A stretch of DNA of 16,920 bases from Acidimicrobiales bacterium (GTDB lineage: Bacteria; Actinomycetota; Acidimicrobiia; Acidimicrobiales; UBA8190), in NCBI GenBank assembly GCA_030042575.1, contig JASHZK010000038.1:1-16920 (forward strand), written 5' to 3'. Below the pieces are notes generated by a model, which did no database searches, was not told the DNA's origin, and saw nothing but the letters and a program-made list of their open reading frames with translations. The position numbers were made by a program, and so were the translations under genes. Of the stretch, positions 8,620 to 15,855 are shown piece by piece. Position 1 is the stretch's first letter, and each line of letters begins with the position of its first letter.

Positions 8620-11600
8620 TCACGGCCGCCCTTGTCCGGCGCCCAGCGCCTGGCGCGCCGGTCCGTTCGAATCGGCAGAAGCCTCCCCGGCCTGCGCCGT
8701 CCGGCGTTGCGAGCGGGCCAGTACCCGTCCGATCACCGGCACCTCGCCCAGCGACTCGGCCCGCATGATGGCCAGCACGGCAGGTACCAGGTGTTCGGCT
8801 GCGTCGTAGACGATGTAGCGGGGGAGCCAGTCGGGCCCGTACTTGGCGTTGAACCGCCACAGGGTCTCGATCTGCAGGAAGCCTGACATCTTGTGCAGGG
8901 CCCAGCGCTCCACCCGCTGCGCCACACCCTCACCACGCTCACCCTCGAAGATCGAGCGCATGGCGGCGAAGTTGAGGCTCAGGGACCGGCAGCCCAGAAG
9001 GCGGAAGTGCTCGATGCTCTCGACCAGGGCGAAATCGATGAGGCCGTTGGGATGCTCGTGGCTCCGGTCCCGGCGCATGAGGTCGAGCGAGTAGCCCTCG
9101 ATCCCGGGGGCCGGGACGAACTGGCACAGGGCGGCAGGCTCCCCGTCGGGCCCGGTCACCACGCACAACACCAGGCCCGTGTCGCGGGGATCGAAGATCC
9201 GCCCCAGCATCATGGAGAACCCCCGCTCGAACTCGCCCCGACGGCTCTGAGACATGAGCGGCAACAGACGCTCGGCCACGCCGGGGGCGATATGGCCCGG
9301 GTCGTGGAAGGCGGCGGTGTAGCCGTACTTGGCGATGCGGTTGTGGGCCTGCCGGAGCCCCTTCATGTGCCCGCCGGCCAGCGAGAAGCGGCGTACCTCC
9401 ACGAGGGCCTCGTCGCCGATGTAGATCTCGTGCATACCGGCCGCCCGATACAGCGGCAGCCATTGTTCAGCCGCACCCATGATCGCCACCGACCAGCCCC
9501 GCTGATCGGCGAAACGCCGGAAGGCGGCCCACACCTGGGCCCGCTCGGTGGGCGGCCCCACGGGGTCGGGTGACACCAGGCACACCCCGCCGTAGATGGC
9601 GTAGGCCACCAGGCTGTCGCGATGGAAGAACCACTTCTTGTCGCTGCGTAGCGCGAAGTAGTCCAGCGTGCCGCCGCCGTGGCGGCGGGTGATGTCCCGG
9701 GCCCGCAGCTCGGCGGCCCAGCCCGTCACCAGCCGGCGATCCACCACGGGCCGGGTGGCCAGCAGCACCGCCACCACCGCCAGCCCGATCCCGATGGCCA
9801 GGAGGCTCGGATCCAGGAAGTCGTCGAGACGGTTGGGAAGGGCGACGACCGGTATGCCCACCAACCGGCCGACGACGGCGTAGGCGGCTCGCCACAGGGG
9901 AAGGAAGTGGTGCGGGTGGCGCATGAAGCGCAGCGTCAGCTCCACGGCCGTGGTGGTGACCACGGTGATGGCCACCACCCCGCACACCAGCGCGATCGCC
10001 GCCGAACGGGTGGAAGGCGTGTCCGAGCGCGCCTGGAACTCACCTCTGAACACGAGGAGCATGATGAGGACGGCCCCCGACAGCGCCGACTCCTCCACGT
10101 CGCCCCCCCGGACCAGGTGCAGGGCCAAGGTCAGGCCGAGCAGCACCGAGGCGATGACCCAGGCCCGGTGCTGGCCCCGGCGCACCCCCCGAGCCAGGGC
10201 CAGAAGCCCGATGCCGGCCAGGGCCACCACGGCGCCCGCTGCCTGGGTGGCGGCCAGAGGGAGGATCTCGAGCACGAGGTGCAGCCGGCTCCGCAGCGGT
10301 GGCGTCACGGCCGACAGCAGGTCGACGACGCCGGCCAGCGCGATAGCCAGCGCCGCCCACCTTCGAGCGCGCCGCGAGCGTCGCCGAATCAGGCCGAGGT
10401 CGGGGGCAGCGGGCCACGAGTTGCCGTGCGGGTAGGCCGCCACCACCACCGGGTGGGCGTCGTGCTCCCGGTGCCGGCGCCCGGCCAGGCGCTCGAGCCT
10501 GGTCGCCGGGCCGGCATCGCTGCGGGCCGACAAGAGCCGTGCGTGCAGCTCGGCGCCGGTCTCGAGCTCGATCCAGGACACCTGGCGGTGCTCGAGGAAC
10601 ACCGGGGGCAGGCCCAGGCGCCCCGGATGCTCCTCCACGATCTCGCCGGCCAGACCCGGCGAGGCGAAGAAGGCCCCGCCCAGGTCGGTGAGCTCCGCCT
10701 GCAGGGTCTCGCCGCCCACCACGCCCGCGTAGCCCTCGGTGACGAGCGCCCGAGCCCGGTCACGCCCGGGGTCGTTGGCGGTGGCCCCGGGGGGTGGGTC
10801 CTCCCCGAAGGGCCCGGCCAGGCGTCCGCCTCCCATGCTGTGCCAGACGTGTCGGCTCAGCCACGCCAGCACGGCCACCAGGACCAGCACCTCGGCCGCA
10901 GTGACGAGGCCGGCGACGGCCAGGCGCGGCTCCCACCCGGCGAGATGGGCGCGGGCCAGGGCGTGGGCGGGCGCCGAGTGGCCACGCACCAGACGGTCGA
11001 GGAAGCCGCCGACCGCCGGGAGGCGCAGGGTCAATGCCACCGCCAGGGGGAGCAGCAGCCACCACGCCAACCGGGCGAATCGGCGGTAGAGAAGGCGCGA
11101 GGTGAGGAAACGCTGCGACTGAGCGGGGTCGGCCAGGCGGTCGAGACCGTGCTGCCACGGAGCGTCGGGGTCCGGAGCCAGCACCTGGCTGGCGGCCCCC
11201 TGTCCAGCCCATGGCCGCGGAGAGAGGCCCGACGACACGTGGACGACGCGCGTCCCGGCGCTGGTCTCGAGATGGAGCTCCACGGCCCGGGCCACCTCGA
11301 CCCCGGCGTCCTGCAGTGGAGCAACCGGCTCGCCCACCTCCGCGTCGGTGACTCCGGGCAGGCGCACCACCCGCCGCCCCGGCGCCGCCGTGAAGTCCGA
11401 CAGCGCCTCGGCCAGCGCCGGGTGGGCTCGCAGTGCCCGTTCCTGCGCCGCCGCCCCGGCGCCACCCACGTCGAACAGGCCGCCGGCGACCACCACGACT
11501 CCGGGCCCGGACCACGTCTCCAGGGCGCGTGCCAGCTCCCCGGCCGCCCATGTCGACGCCGCACTGGCATCGGGGGCGAGCCGGAGGTTGGATGCCACCA

Positions 11601-11703
11601 ACACGCGGCGTCCCACCGGGACCGAGAGCGTCAACACACCCGGACCACCGCGTCGAGCGTCGGGCGTCGCGGGGGCGAGGGCCTCGGAGATTCCGTCGGC
11701 CAT
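8620..11703 (-). CDS. Large membrane protein: degenerate metallophosphoesterase-like domain, membrane helices, and MprF/LysX-type phosphatidylglycerol aminoacyltransferase domain (DUF2156)
   Basis: A 1027-residue predicted inner-membrane protein. Residues about 30-165 resemble a calcineurin-type metallophosphoesterase, but each metal-binding motif is altered: SNLRL (39-42 region) for S-D-x-H, GGLFD (74-78) for G-D-x-x-D, GVTD (117-120) for G-N-H-D, and VSSGL for the late H-G-H. Hydrophobic segments follow at about 208-230 and 262-284, then a soluble stretch to 440, then about six or seven more up to 650. Residues about 665-980 are a GNAT-like DUF2156 domain as in MprF and mycobacterial LysX (FALRSDKKWFF, SPDPVGPP, LDLMRRDRSHEHPNGLIDF, SLSLNFAAMRS). 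Such enzymes move lysine or alanine from aminoacyl-tRNA onto phosphatidylglycerol, lowering envelope negative charge. There is no fused lysyl-tRNA synthetase, unlike LysX. The start ATG at 11703 is chosen for GGAGGG 4 nt upstream; an ATG at 11715 is also in frame. Confidence 0.88.
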   Translation of the reverse strand: MADGISEALAPATPDARRGGPGVLTLSVPVGRRVLVASNLRLAPDASAASTWAAGELARALETWSGPGVVVVAGGLFDVGGAGAAAQERALRAHPALAEALSDFTAAPGRRVVRLPGVTDAEVGEPVAPLQDAGVEVARAVELHLETSAGTRVVHVSSGLSPRPWAGQGAASQVLAPDPDAPWQHGLDRLADPAQSQRFLTSRLLYRRFARLAWWLLLPLAVALTLRLPAVGGFLDRLVRGHSAPAHALARAHLAGWEPRLAVAGLVTAAEVLVLVAVLAWLSRHVWHSMGGGRLAGPFGEDPPPGATANDPGRDRARALVTEGYAGVVGGETLQAELTDLGGAFFASPGLAGEIVEEHPGRLGLPPVFLEHRQVSWIELETGAELHARLLSARSDAGPATRLERLAGRRHREHDAHPVVVAAYPHGNSWPAAPDLGLIRRRSRRARRWAALAIALAGVVDLLSAVTPPLRSRLHLVLEILPLAATQAAGAVVALAGIGLLALARGVRRGQHRAWVIASVLLGLTLALHLVRGGDVEESALSGAVLIMLLVFRGEFQARSDTPSTRSAAIALVCGVVAITVVTTTAVELTLRFMRHPHHFLPLWRAAYAVVGRLVGIPVVALPNRLDDFLDPSLLAIGIGLAVVAVLLATRPVVDRRLVTGWAAELRARDITRRHGGGTLDYFALRSDKKWFFHRDSLVAYAIYGGVCLVSPDPVGPPTERAQVWAAFRRFADQRGWSVAIMGAAEQWLPLYRAAGMHEIYIGDEALVEVRRFSLAGGHMKGLRQAHNRIAKYGYTAAFHDPGHIAPGVAERLLPLMSQSRRGEFERGFSMMLGRIFDPRDTGLVLCVVTGPDGEPAALCQFVPAPGIEGYSLDLMRRDRSHEHPNGLIDFALVESIEHFRLLGCRSLSLNFAAMRSIFEGERGEGVAQRVERWALHKMSGFLQIETLWRFNAKYGPDWLPRYIVYDAAEHLVPAVLAIMRAESLGEVPVIGRVLARSQRRTAQAGEASADSNGPARQALGAGQGRP

Positions 11704-11732
11704 GACGCCCTCCATCTTCGCGCCTGGCGGGC

Positions 11733-11777
11733 GCCTACCCCAATGCTCAGGCGTCGTTTGGGGACCGCTGGGTAGGC
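11733..11777. promoter_or_regulatory. Divergent promoter region with 8-bp inverted repeat giving GGGTAGGC facing both genes
   Basis: The 162-bp gap between the divergent MprF-like gene and acs contains GCCTACCC (11733-11740) and its exact inverse complement GGGTAGGC (11770-11777). Read outwards, each strand therefore carries GGGTAGGC. On the plus strand it includes TAGGCT (11773-11778), which fits the TAnnnT -10 pattern of actinobacterial housekeeping promoters and lies 88 bp before the acs start. On the minus strand the copy reads TAGGCG, 28 nt before the MprF-like start. No good TTGACA-like -35 box is seen on either side. This could be paired -10 elements or a two-half-site operator. The call rests on pattern only. 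Confidence 0.35.
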
Positions 11778-11865
11778 TCGACCGGGGTGCGGCCCGTTGC
11801 GGCCCCTGGGTGACACCGCAGTCCGTCGCACCGGCCGCGGGCCGGGCCGCAGGAAGGGGGAGGCC

Positions 11866-13857
11866 ATGTCCGACGACGTACGACCAGGGGCAGCCCGGTC
11901 CGGCGCCGCCATCGACGACTTCTACCAGGAAGAGCGCCGCTTCCCACCGTCGGACGCCTTTCGTGCCCAGGCCAACTTCCCCGACCCGTCGGTCTACGAG
12001 CAGGCCGACAAGGACCCCGAGGGCTTCTGGGCCGAACAGGCCAAGACCCTGGACTGGTTCACGCCCTGGGAGCGCGTCCTCGAGTGGGACCTGCCCTTCG
12101 CCAAGTGGTTCGTGGGAGGCACGCTCAACGTCTCTCACAACTGCCTCGACCGTCACGTGGCCGCCGGGATCGGCGACCGGGTGGCGTTCCACTGGGAGGG
12201 CGAGCCCGGCGACAGGCGCACGCTGACCTACGCCGACCTGCTCGATCAGGTCCAGCGTTTCGCCAACGTGCTCAAGTCCCTGGGCGTCCGCCGCGGCGAC
12301 GTGGTCGCCATCTACATGCCCATGGTCCCCGAGCTGCCCGTGGCCATGCTGGCCTGTGCTCGGGTGGGGGCGGCCCACTCGGTGGTCTTTGGCGGGTTCT
12401 CACCTGACGCCCTGCGCGACCGCATCAACGACGCGTCGGCCAGGGTGCTGGTGACCGCCGACGGTGGCTGGCGCCGCGGCCAGGTGGTACCCCTCAAGGT
12501 GAACGCCGACGTGGCCGTGGCCGCCGCACCCTCCATCGAGCACGTGGTGGTGGTGCGCCGGACCGGCGAGGCGGCCGGTCCGACGCCCATGACAGCCGGC
12601 CGGGACCACTGGTGGGCCGAGTTGACGGCCGCCGCCGAAGCCGAGTGCCCCCCCGAGCACATGGATGCCGAGGACCTGCTGTACCTCCTGTACACCTCGG
12701 GCACCACGGCCCAGCCCAAGGGGATCATGCACACCACGGGCGGATACCTGACCCAGGTGGCGTTCACCCATCGGGCCGTCTTCGACCTCCACCCCGACGC
12801 CGACGTCTACTGGTGCGCCGCCGACATCGGGTGGGTGACCGGCCACAGCTACATCGTCTACGGCCCCCTGGCCAACGCCGCCACCAGCGTGATGTACGAA
12901 GGCACACCCGACTTTCCCGACAAGGATCGCTGGTGGGACGTCGTCGAGCGCTACAAGGTGTCGATCCTCTATTGCGCTCCCACCGCCATTCGAACCTTCA
13001 TGAAGTGGGGAGCCGGCTACCCCGGCCGCCACGACCTTTCGTCGCTGCGGCTGCTGGGTTCGGTGGGGGAGCCCATCAATCCCGAGGCGTGGATGTGGTA
13101 CCGCGACACGATCGGCGGCGGCCGTTGTCCGGTGGTCGACACCTGGTGGCAGACGGAGACCGGTGCCATCCTCATCTCACCGCTTCCCGGTCAGACGGTG
13201 TGCAAGCCGGGTTCGGCCACCTTCCCCCTCCCGGGCATCGGCGCCGAGGTCGTGGACGACGAGGGCAACCTGGTGCAGCGGGGCGGCGGGTACCTCACCC
13301 TGTCGCGGCCGTGGCCGTCGATGCTGCGGGGGCTGTACGGAGACCCCGAGCGATACCGCCAGATCTACTGGAGCCGCTACGAGGGCCGCTACTTCGCCGG
13401 GGACGGGGCCAAGATCGACGAGGAGGCCTACCTGTGGCTGCTCGGGCGGGTGGACGACGTGATGAACGTGTCGGGCCACCGCATCTCCACCACCGAGGTC
13501 GAGTCGTCGCTGGTGACCCACCCGGCGGTGGCCGAAGCGGCGGTGGTGGGGGCCAAGGACGAGACCACGGGCCAGGCCATCGTGGCCTTCGTCACCCTGC
13601 GGGCCGGCCAGACACCCTCGGCGGCGCGAGGCGAAGAGCTGCGCGGCCATGTGGCCGGCCATATCGGGGCCATCGCCCGTCCCAAGACCGTCATCTTCAC
13701 CGAGGAGTTACCGAAGACCCGCTCGGGCAAGATCATGCGCCGCCTGCTGCGCGACGTGGCCGAGGGGCGCGACCTGGGCGACACCACCACACTGGCCGAT
13801 CCCCGCGTGGTGGAGGAGATCCGGCGATTGTCGTCGGCCACTCCCGGCGAGGAATGA
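11866..13857 (+). CDS. acs: Acetyl-CoA synthetase (acetate-CoA ligase, AMP-forming)
   Basis: Activates acetate with ATP and CoA to acetyl-CoA via acetyl-AMP. The 663-residue length matches the family (about 650). Motifs in order: the ACS-specific [14 protein letters not shown] block near residues 84-97; the ATP loop [11 protein letters not shown] (276-286); [20 protein letters not shown] (from 316); DTWWQTETG (425-433), whose aromatic pair lines the small acetate pocket; the hinge and C-terminal domain with [10 protein letters not shown] (537-546); and SGKIMRR with catalytic K622, the lysine that is reversibly acetylated in homologues. The [10 protein letters not shown] form argues against propionyl-CoA synthetase. 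The start is ATG 11866 after a purine-rich AGGAAGGGGGAGG (11851-11863); a TTG at 11797 is in frame but lacks this site. Its last codon overlaps the HAD gene by ATGA. Post-translational control by K622 acetylation is plausible but not shown. Confidence 0.96.
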   Translation: MSDDVRPGAARSGAAIDDFYQEERRFPPSDAFRAQANFPDPSVYEQADKDPEGFWAEQAKTLDWFTPWERVLEWDLPFAKWFVGGTLNVSHNCLDRHVAAGIGDRVAFHWEGEPGDRRTLTYADLLDQVQRFANVLKSLGVRRGDVVAIYMPMVPELPVAMLACARVGAAHSVVFGGFSPDALRDRINDASARVLVTADGGWRRGQVVPLKVNADVAVAAAPSIEHVVVVRRTGEAAGPTPMTAGRDHWWAELTAAAEAECPPEHMDAEDLLYLLYTSGTTAQPKGIMHTTGGYLTQVAFTHRAVFDLHPDADVYWCAADIGWVTGHSYIVYGPLANAATSVMYEGTPDFPDKDRWWDVVERYKVSILYCAPTAIRTFMKWGAGYPGRHDLSSLRLLGSVGEPINPEAWMWYRDTIGGGRCPVVDTWWQTETGAILISPLPGQTVCKPGSATFPLPGIGAEVVDDEGNLVQRGGGYLTLSRPWPSMLRGLYGDPERYRQIYWSRYEGRYFAGDGAKIDEEAYLWLLGRVDDVMNVSGHRISTTEVESSLVTHPAVAEAAVVGAKDETTGQAIVAFVTLRAGQTPSAARGEELRGHVAGHIGAIARPKTVIFTEELPKTRSGKIMRRLLRDVAEGRDLGDTTTLADPRVVEEIRRLSSATPGEE

Positions 13858-14348
13858 CCCTCGAGTCCCTCGAGCCCAACTGGTGCTGGCGAACCGAGCC
13901 GGTGGCGCCGGGTCCGGCGGTCGTCTTCGATCTCGACGGCGTGCTGTCCGACGCCGCCTCCCGCCAGCACTTCCTCGAATGGGGGCGACGGGACTGGGAC
14001 GCCTTCTTCGACGCCTGCGGCGACGACCCCTTGGTGGAAGAGGTGGCCCGTCTGCTCGAACTGCTCGATCCCTCCTTGCGGGTCGTGTTGCTCACTGGCC
14101 GGCCGCTTCGGGTCCGGCCCCAGACCCTGTCGTGGCTGGCCCACAACCGGTTGCGCTGGGACCTGCTGGTCATGCGCAACCGCGGCGACTACGCCCAGGT
14201 GGCTCGGTTCAAGCGGGATGCCGTCCACCACCTGCGTGCCCAGGGGCTGGATCTGCGCCTCGCCTTTGAGGACGACCCCCGCAACCGCGACATGTTCCAC
14301 CGAGAAGGCGTTCCCTGCATCTACATCCACTCCGGTTACTACGACTGA
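13854..14348 (+). CDS. HAD-superfamily phosphatase similar to the 3'-phosphatase domain of polynucleotide kinase/phosphatase
   Basis: A 164-residue stand-alone HAD hydrolase. All four HAD motifs are present: [10 protein letters not shown] with nucleophile D26 and acid/base D28; II, LLTGRP with T81; III, K120 in [18 protein letters not shown] with D140 and D141. The overall layout ([14 protein letters not shown] insert, LLVMRNRGD before the Lys, short C-terminal strand IYIHSGYYD) resembles the phosphatase half of T4-type Pnkp, so DNA or RNA 3'-phosphate removal is a possible activity. The substrate is unproven and no kinase domain is attached. The ATG start overlaps the acs stop (ATGA), and only a weak GGCGAGG lies just before it, so translation is probably coupled to acs. 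Why the two would be linked is not evident. The gene ends about 70 bp before the insertion sequence and is intact. Confidence 0.82.
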   Translation: MTLESLEPNWCWRTEPVAPGPAVVFDLDGVLSDAASRQHFLEWGRRDWDAFFDACGDDPLVEEVARLLELLDPSLRVVLLTGRPLRVRPQTLSWLAHNRLRWDLLVMRNRGDYAQVARFKRDAVHHLRAQGLDLRLAFEDDPRNRDMFHREGVPCIYIHSGYYD

Positions 14349-14413
14349 TCGCTGTGGGCCCATGGCCGTCCCGGTCGATGTCGGTTTTGCAATCGTGCAG
14401 TAAAGCTGCCCAG

Positions 14414-14419
14414 AAGCAG
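14414..14419. repeat. Candidate target-site duplication, left copy (AAGCAG)
   Basis: AAGCAG here and at 15780-15785 flank the proposed insertion-sequence ends exactly, with GGC...GCC immediately inside. Six base pairs is longer than the 2-3 bp usual for IS30-family duplications, so part of the match may be chance. Confidence 0.35.
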
Positions 14420-14444
14420 GGCGGATTCAGCCGGTGGCCGCGAC
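14420..14444. repeat. Left terminal inverted repeat of the IS30-family element
   Basis: Inverse partner of 15758-15779. The best-matching core is CGGTGGCCGCGAC here against CGGTGACCGCGAC on the other end (12 of 13), with TCA conserved further out. It overlaps the last five codons and stop of the transposase. Confidence 0.5.
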
Positions 14445-15734
14445 GAACTCGTTGAACCGTTCCGCCGGAGTATCCCACCCGAGGGTCTTGCGGGGGCGCT
14501 CGTTGAGGAGGGCGGCGATGGAGTCAAGCTCGTCCTGGCTGTAGCCGGAGAGGTCGGTGCCCTTCGGGAGGAATTGGCGAACCAGGCCGTTCCAGTTCTC
14601 GTTGGAGCCCCGCTGCCAGGGAGAGTGGGGGTCACAGAAGTACACCGGAACCCCGGTAGCCACCGTGAAGCTGGCGTGAGCGGCCAGCTCCCTGCCCTGG
14701 TCCCAGGTGAGCGAGCGCACGAGCTGGGCGGGCAGGCGCTCCACGTTCTCGCTCAGGCGGGCGGCGACGTGTTCGGCGGTCTTTTCCTCGACCTTGATCA
14801 ACATGCCCATGCGGGTGCTGCGCTCGACCAGGGTGGCCACGGCACTGGCCCCCCGGGCGCCGATGATGAGATCGCCCTCCCAGTGACCGGGGATGGCGCG
14901 GTCCTCTGCTTCGGCCGGTCGCTTCGAGACGTTGACCATGCCCACAATGGCGCCGCGCCCTGGTGCGGTCGAACGGCCGTGGGGGTGGCGTCTGGCTCGT
15001 CCCGAGCGCAGACAGGCCGCCAGCTCCTTGCGCAGCTCGCCTTTGGCCTGCACGTAAATCGCCTGGTAGATCGCCTCGTGTGACACCCACCACTGTGGTG
15101 CATCAGGGTGGTCACGGCGAAGCCGGCACGCGATCTGCTCGGGCGACCATTTCTTGGTTCGCACGAGGCGCTGGACCTCGTCCCACAGCCAGGGCCGGGC
15201 CTCGCTCCAGCACCTCTTGGGCCGTCGGGCTGCCTGCTCAGCGCGGGACTGGGCGCCGTGGGCCCGATAGGCGCTCCGGCCGCCGTTGGCGGTGATCTCC
15301 CGCCAGATCGTCCCCCGGTGCCGCCCGAGGCGCCTGGCGATCTCGGCGTCGGAGGCGCCCGCTTCGATCCCCACCCGGATCTCTTCGCGCTCAGCGAGGC
15401 TCAAGGCATCGTTGCGGGGCTTTCGTTTGCGCTCCATGGTCACACCCTGGGCGGCCAGGCGCCGCTGAAGGGTGGATGGTGAGATGCCGAGGTCCAAGGC
15501 GGCTCTCGGCACCGATACCCCACGAGCAACTGCCGCCAGCGCCGCCTCGAGCACCGTCTTCGGGATCCTGCGACCCTGCCGCGGGGGCAACGCCAAGCCA
15601 GAAGCGGCACAGTACCTACAGACCGTTGCCGGCGACATGCCGCTCAGGGCGGCCGCCTCGGTGAGGGTCTTTCCCTCTACAACCGCCTCCAGCGCCGCCG
15701 CCACCCTTGCCGGATCACAGGGCCTTCTGCCCAC
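14427..15734 (-). CDS. IS30-family transposase
   Basis: A 435-residue DDE transposase. The catalytic triad is complete: D288 in [11 protein letters not shown]345 in LTWDQGREL and E379 in [16 protein letters not shown], with exactly 33 residues between the second Asp and the Glu, as in IS30. The N-terminal half holds two helix-turn-helix-like regions: one at about 11-45 ([18 protein letters not shown]) with a partner at 60-95, and the IS30-type HTH at 111-147 ([37 protein letters not shown] as two halves). [10 protein letters not shown] and [10 protein letters not shown] are standard IS30 motifs. The gene starts with GTG at 15734 after a perfect SD AAGGAGG (15740-15746 on the complement, 5 nt spacing); that SD and start lie inside a hairpin. 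No frameshift or stop is seen, so it may be active. Confidence 0.95.
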   Translation of the reverse strand: MGRRPCDPARVAAALEAVVEGKTLTEAAALSGMSPATVCRYCAASGLALPPRQGRRIPKTVLEAALAAVARGVSVPRAALDLGISPSTLQRRLAAQGVTMERKRKPRNDALSLAEREEIRVGIEAGASDAEIARRLGRHRGTIWREITANGGRSAYRAHGAQSRAEQAARRPKRCWSEARPWLWDEVQRLVRTKKWSPEQIACRLRRDHPDAPQWWVSHEAIYQAIYVQAKGELRKELAACLRSGRARRHPHGRSTAPGRGAIVGMVNVSKRPAEAEDRAIPGHWEGDLIIGARGASAVATLVERSTRMGMLIKVEEKTAEHVAARLSENVERLPAQLVRSLTWDQGRELAAHASFTVATGVPVYFCDPHSPWQRGSNENWNGLVRQFLPKGTDLSGYSQDELDSIAALLNERPRKTLGWDTPAERFNEFVAATG

Positions 15735-15765
15735 CGCGACCTCCTTGACCAGGAGCTGTCGCGGT
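15733..15765 (-). promoter_or_regulatory. Fold-back hairpin sequestering the transposase ribosome binding site and start codon
   Basis: On the transposase (minus) strand the sequence reads ACCGCGAC-AG-CTCCT-GGTCA-AGGAG-GTCGCGGT. The outer 8 bp (ACCGCGAC/GTCGCGGT) and inner 5 bp (CTCCT/AGGAG) pair fully, with a 2-nt bulge and 5-nt loop. The 3' arm contains the whole SD core and the first two bases of the GTG start (15734-15733). The 5' arm lies within the terminal inverted repeat, so it would be present in transcripts that read in from outside. Pairing is seen in the sequence; the regulatory role is inferred. Confidence 0.6.
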
Positions 15766-15779
15766 CACCGCTTGAGGCC
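15758..15779. repeat. Right terminal inverted repeat of the IS30-family element
   Basis: Inverse complement begins GGCCTCAAGCGGTGACCGCGAC and matches the left end at 14420-14444 with a short gap. It also supplies the 5' arm of the transposase fold-back hairpin. Confidence 0.5.
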
Positions 15780-15785
15780 AAGCAG
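15780..15785. repeat. Candidate target-site duplication, right copy (AAGCAG)
   Basis: Exact copy of 14414-14419, directly abutting the proposed right end of the element. The remaining 70 bp to the lnt stop (15786-15855) hold no gene that I can see. Confidence 0.35.
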
Positions 15786-15855
15786 TACTGGTGACCAAGT
15801 TCTTCCGACGAAAGTGCCGACGGGCCCCTCCCCAGTCGTCGTCGCCAGGCCGGAG

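Larger units (their letters stand above)
14420..15779 (-). mobile_element. IS30-family insertion sequence, about 1.36 kb, apparently complete
   Basis: One intact IS30-type transposase gene fills almost the whole element. The ends show an imperfect inverted repeat: plus-strand 14427-14444 matches the inverse complement of 15758-15775 at 15 of 18 positions, sharing CGGTG and CCGCGAC, and both ends begin with GGC if the boundaries are 14420 and 15779. The left repeat overlaps the transposase stop codon, leaving very short non-coding ends as is usual for IS30. AAGCAG flanks both sides. The element lies between two convergent genes (HAD phosphatase and lnt) and breaks neither. Boundaries are inferred by eye. 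A wider alternative, ending at GTCGG (14380) and CCGAC (15809), is possible but has a much weaker repeat. Confidence 0.6.

Noticed and set aside
7101..8768. Plus-strand open frame overlapping the end of nuoN and running through the GNAT gene
   Set aside because: It lies out of frame over nuoN and antisense to the GNAT gene, and is Arg/Pro/Gly-rich throughout; a composition artefact.
9679..11775. Plus-strand open frame of about 700 codons opposite the MprF-like gene
   Set aside because: The opposite strand encodes a protein with recognisable domains and a good SD. The plus-strand frame gives Arg/Gly/Gln/His-rich sequence without motifs.
11779..11865. Possible riboswitch or attenuator in the acs leader
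   Set aside because: There are GC-rich repeats (TGCGGCCC twice, GGCCGCGGGCCGGGCCGC) but no conserved riboswitch core or terminator/antiterminator pair that I can recognise.
11704..12378. Upstream extension of the MprF-like frame by about 225 codons on the minus strand
   Set aside because: It would run antisense through the start of acs. The ATG at 11703 has a well-placed GGAGGG, and the residues upstream of it are low complexity.
14408..14422. GCCC...GGGC hairpin after the transposase as an intrinsic terminator
   Set aside because: The stem is only 4 bp, with at most a TTT nearby on the minus strand; it spans the proposed IS boundary and is too weak to call.
14380..15809. GTCGG...CCGAC as the true ends of the insertion sequence
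   Set aside because: The outer repeat matches at only about half of its positions, whereas the inner repeat at 14427-14444 and 15758-15775 matches at 15 of 18 with short ends typical of IS30. Kept only as an alternative.
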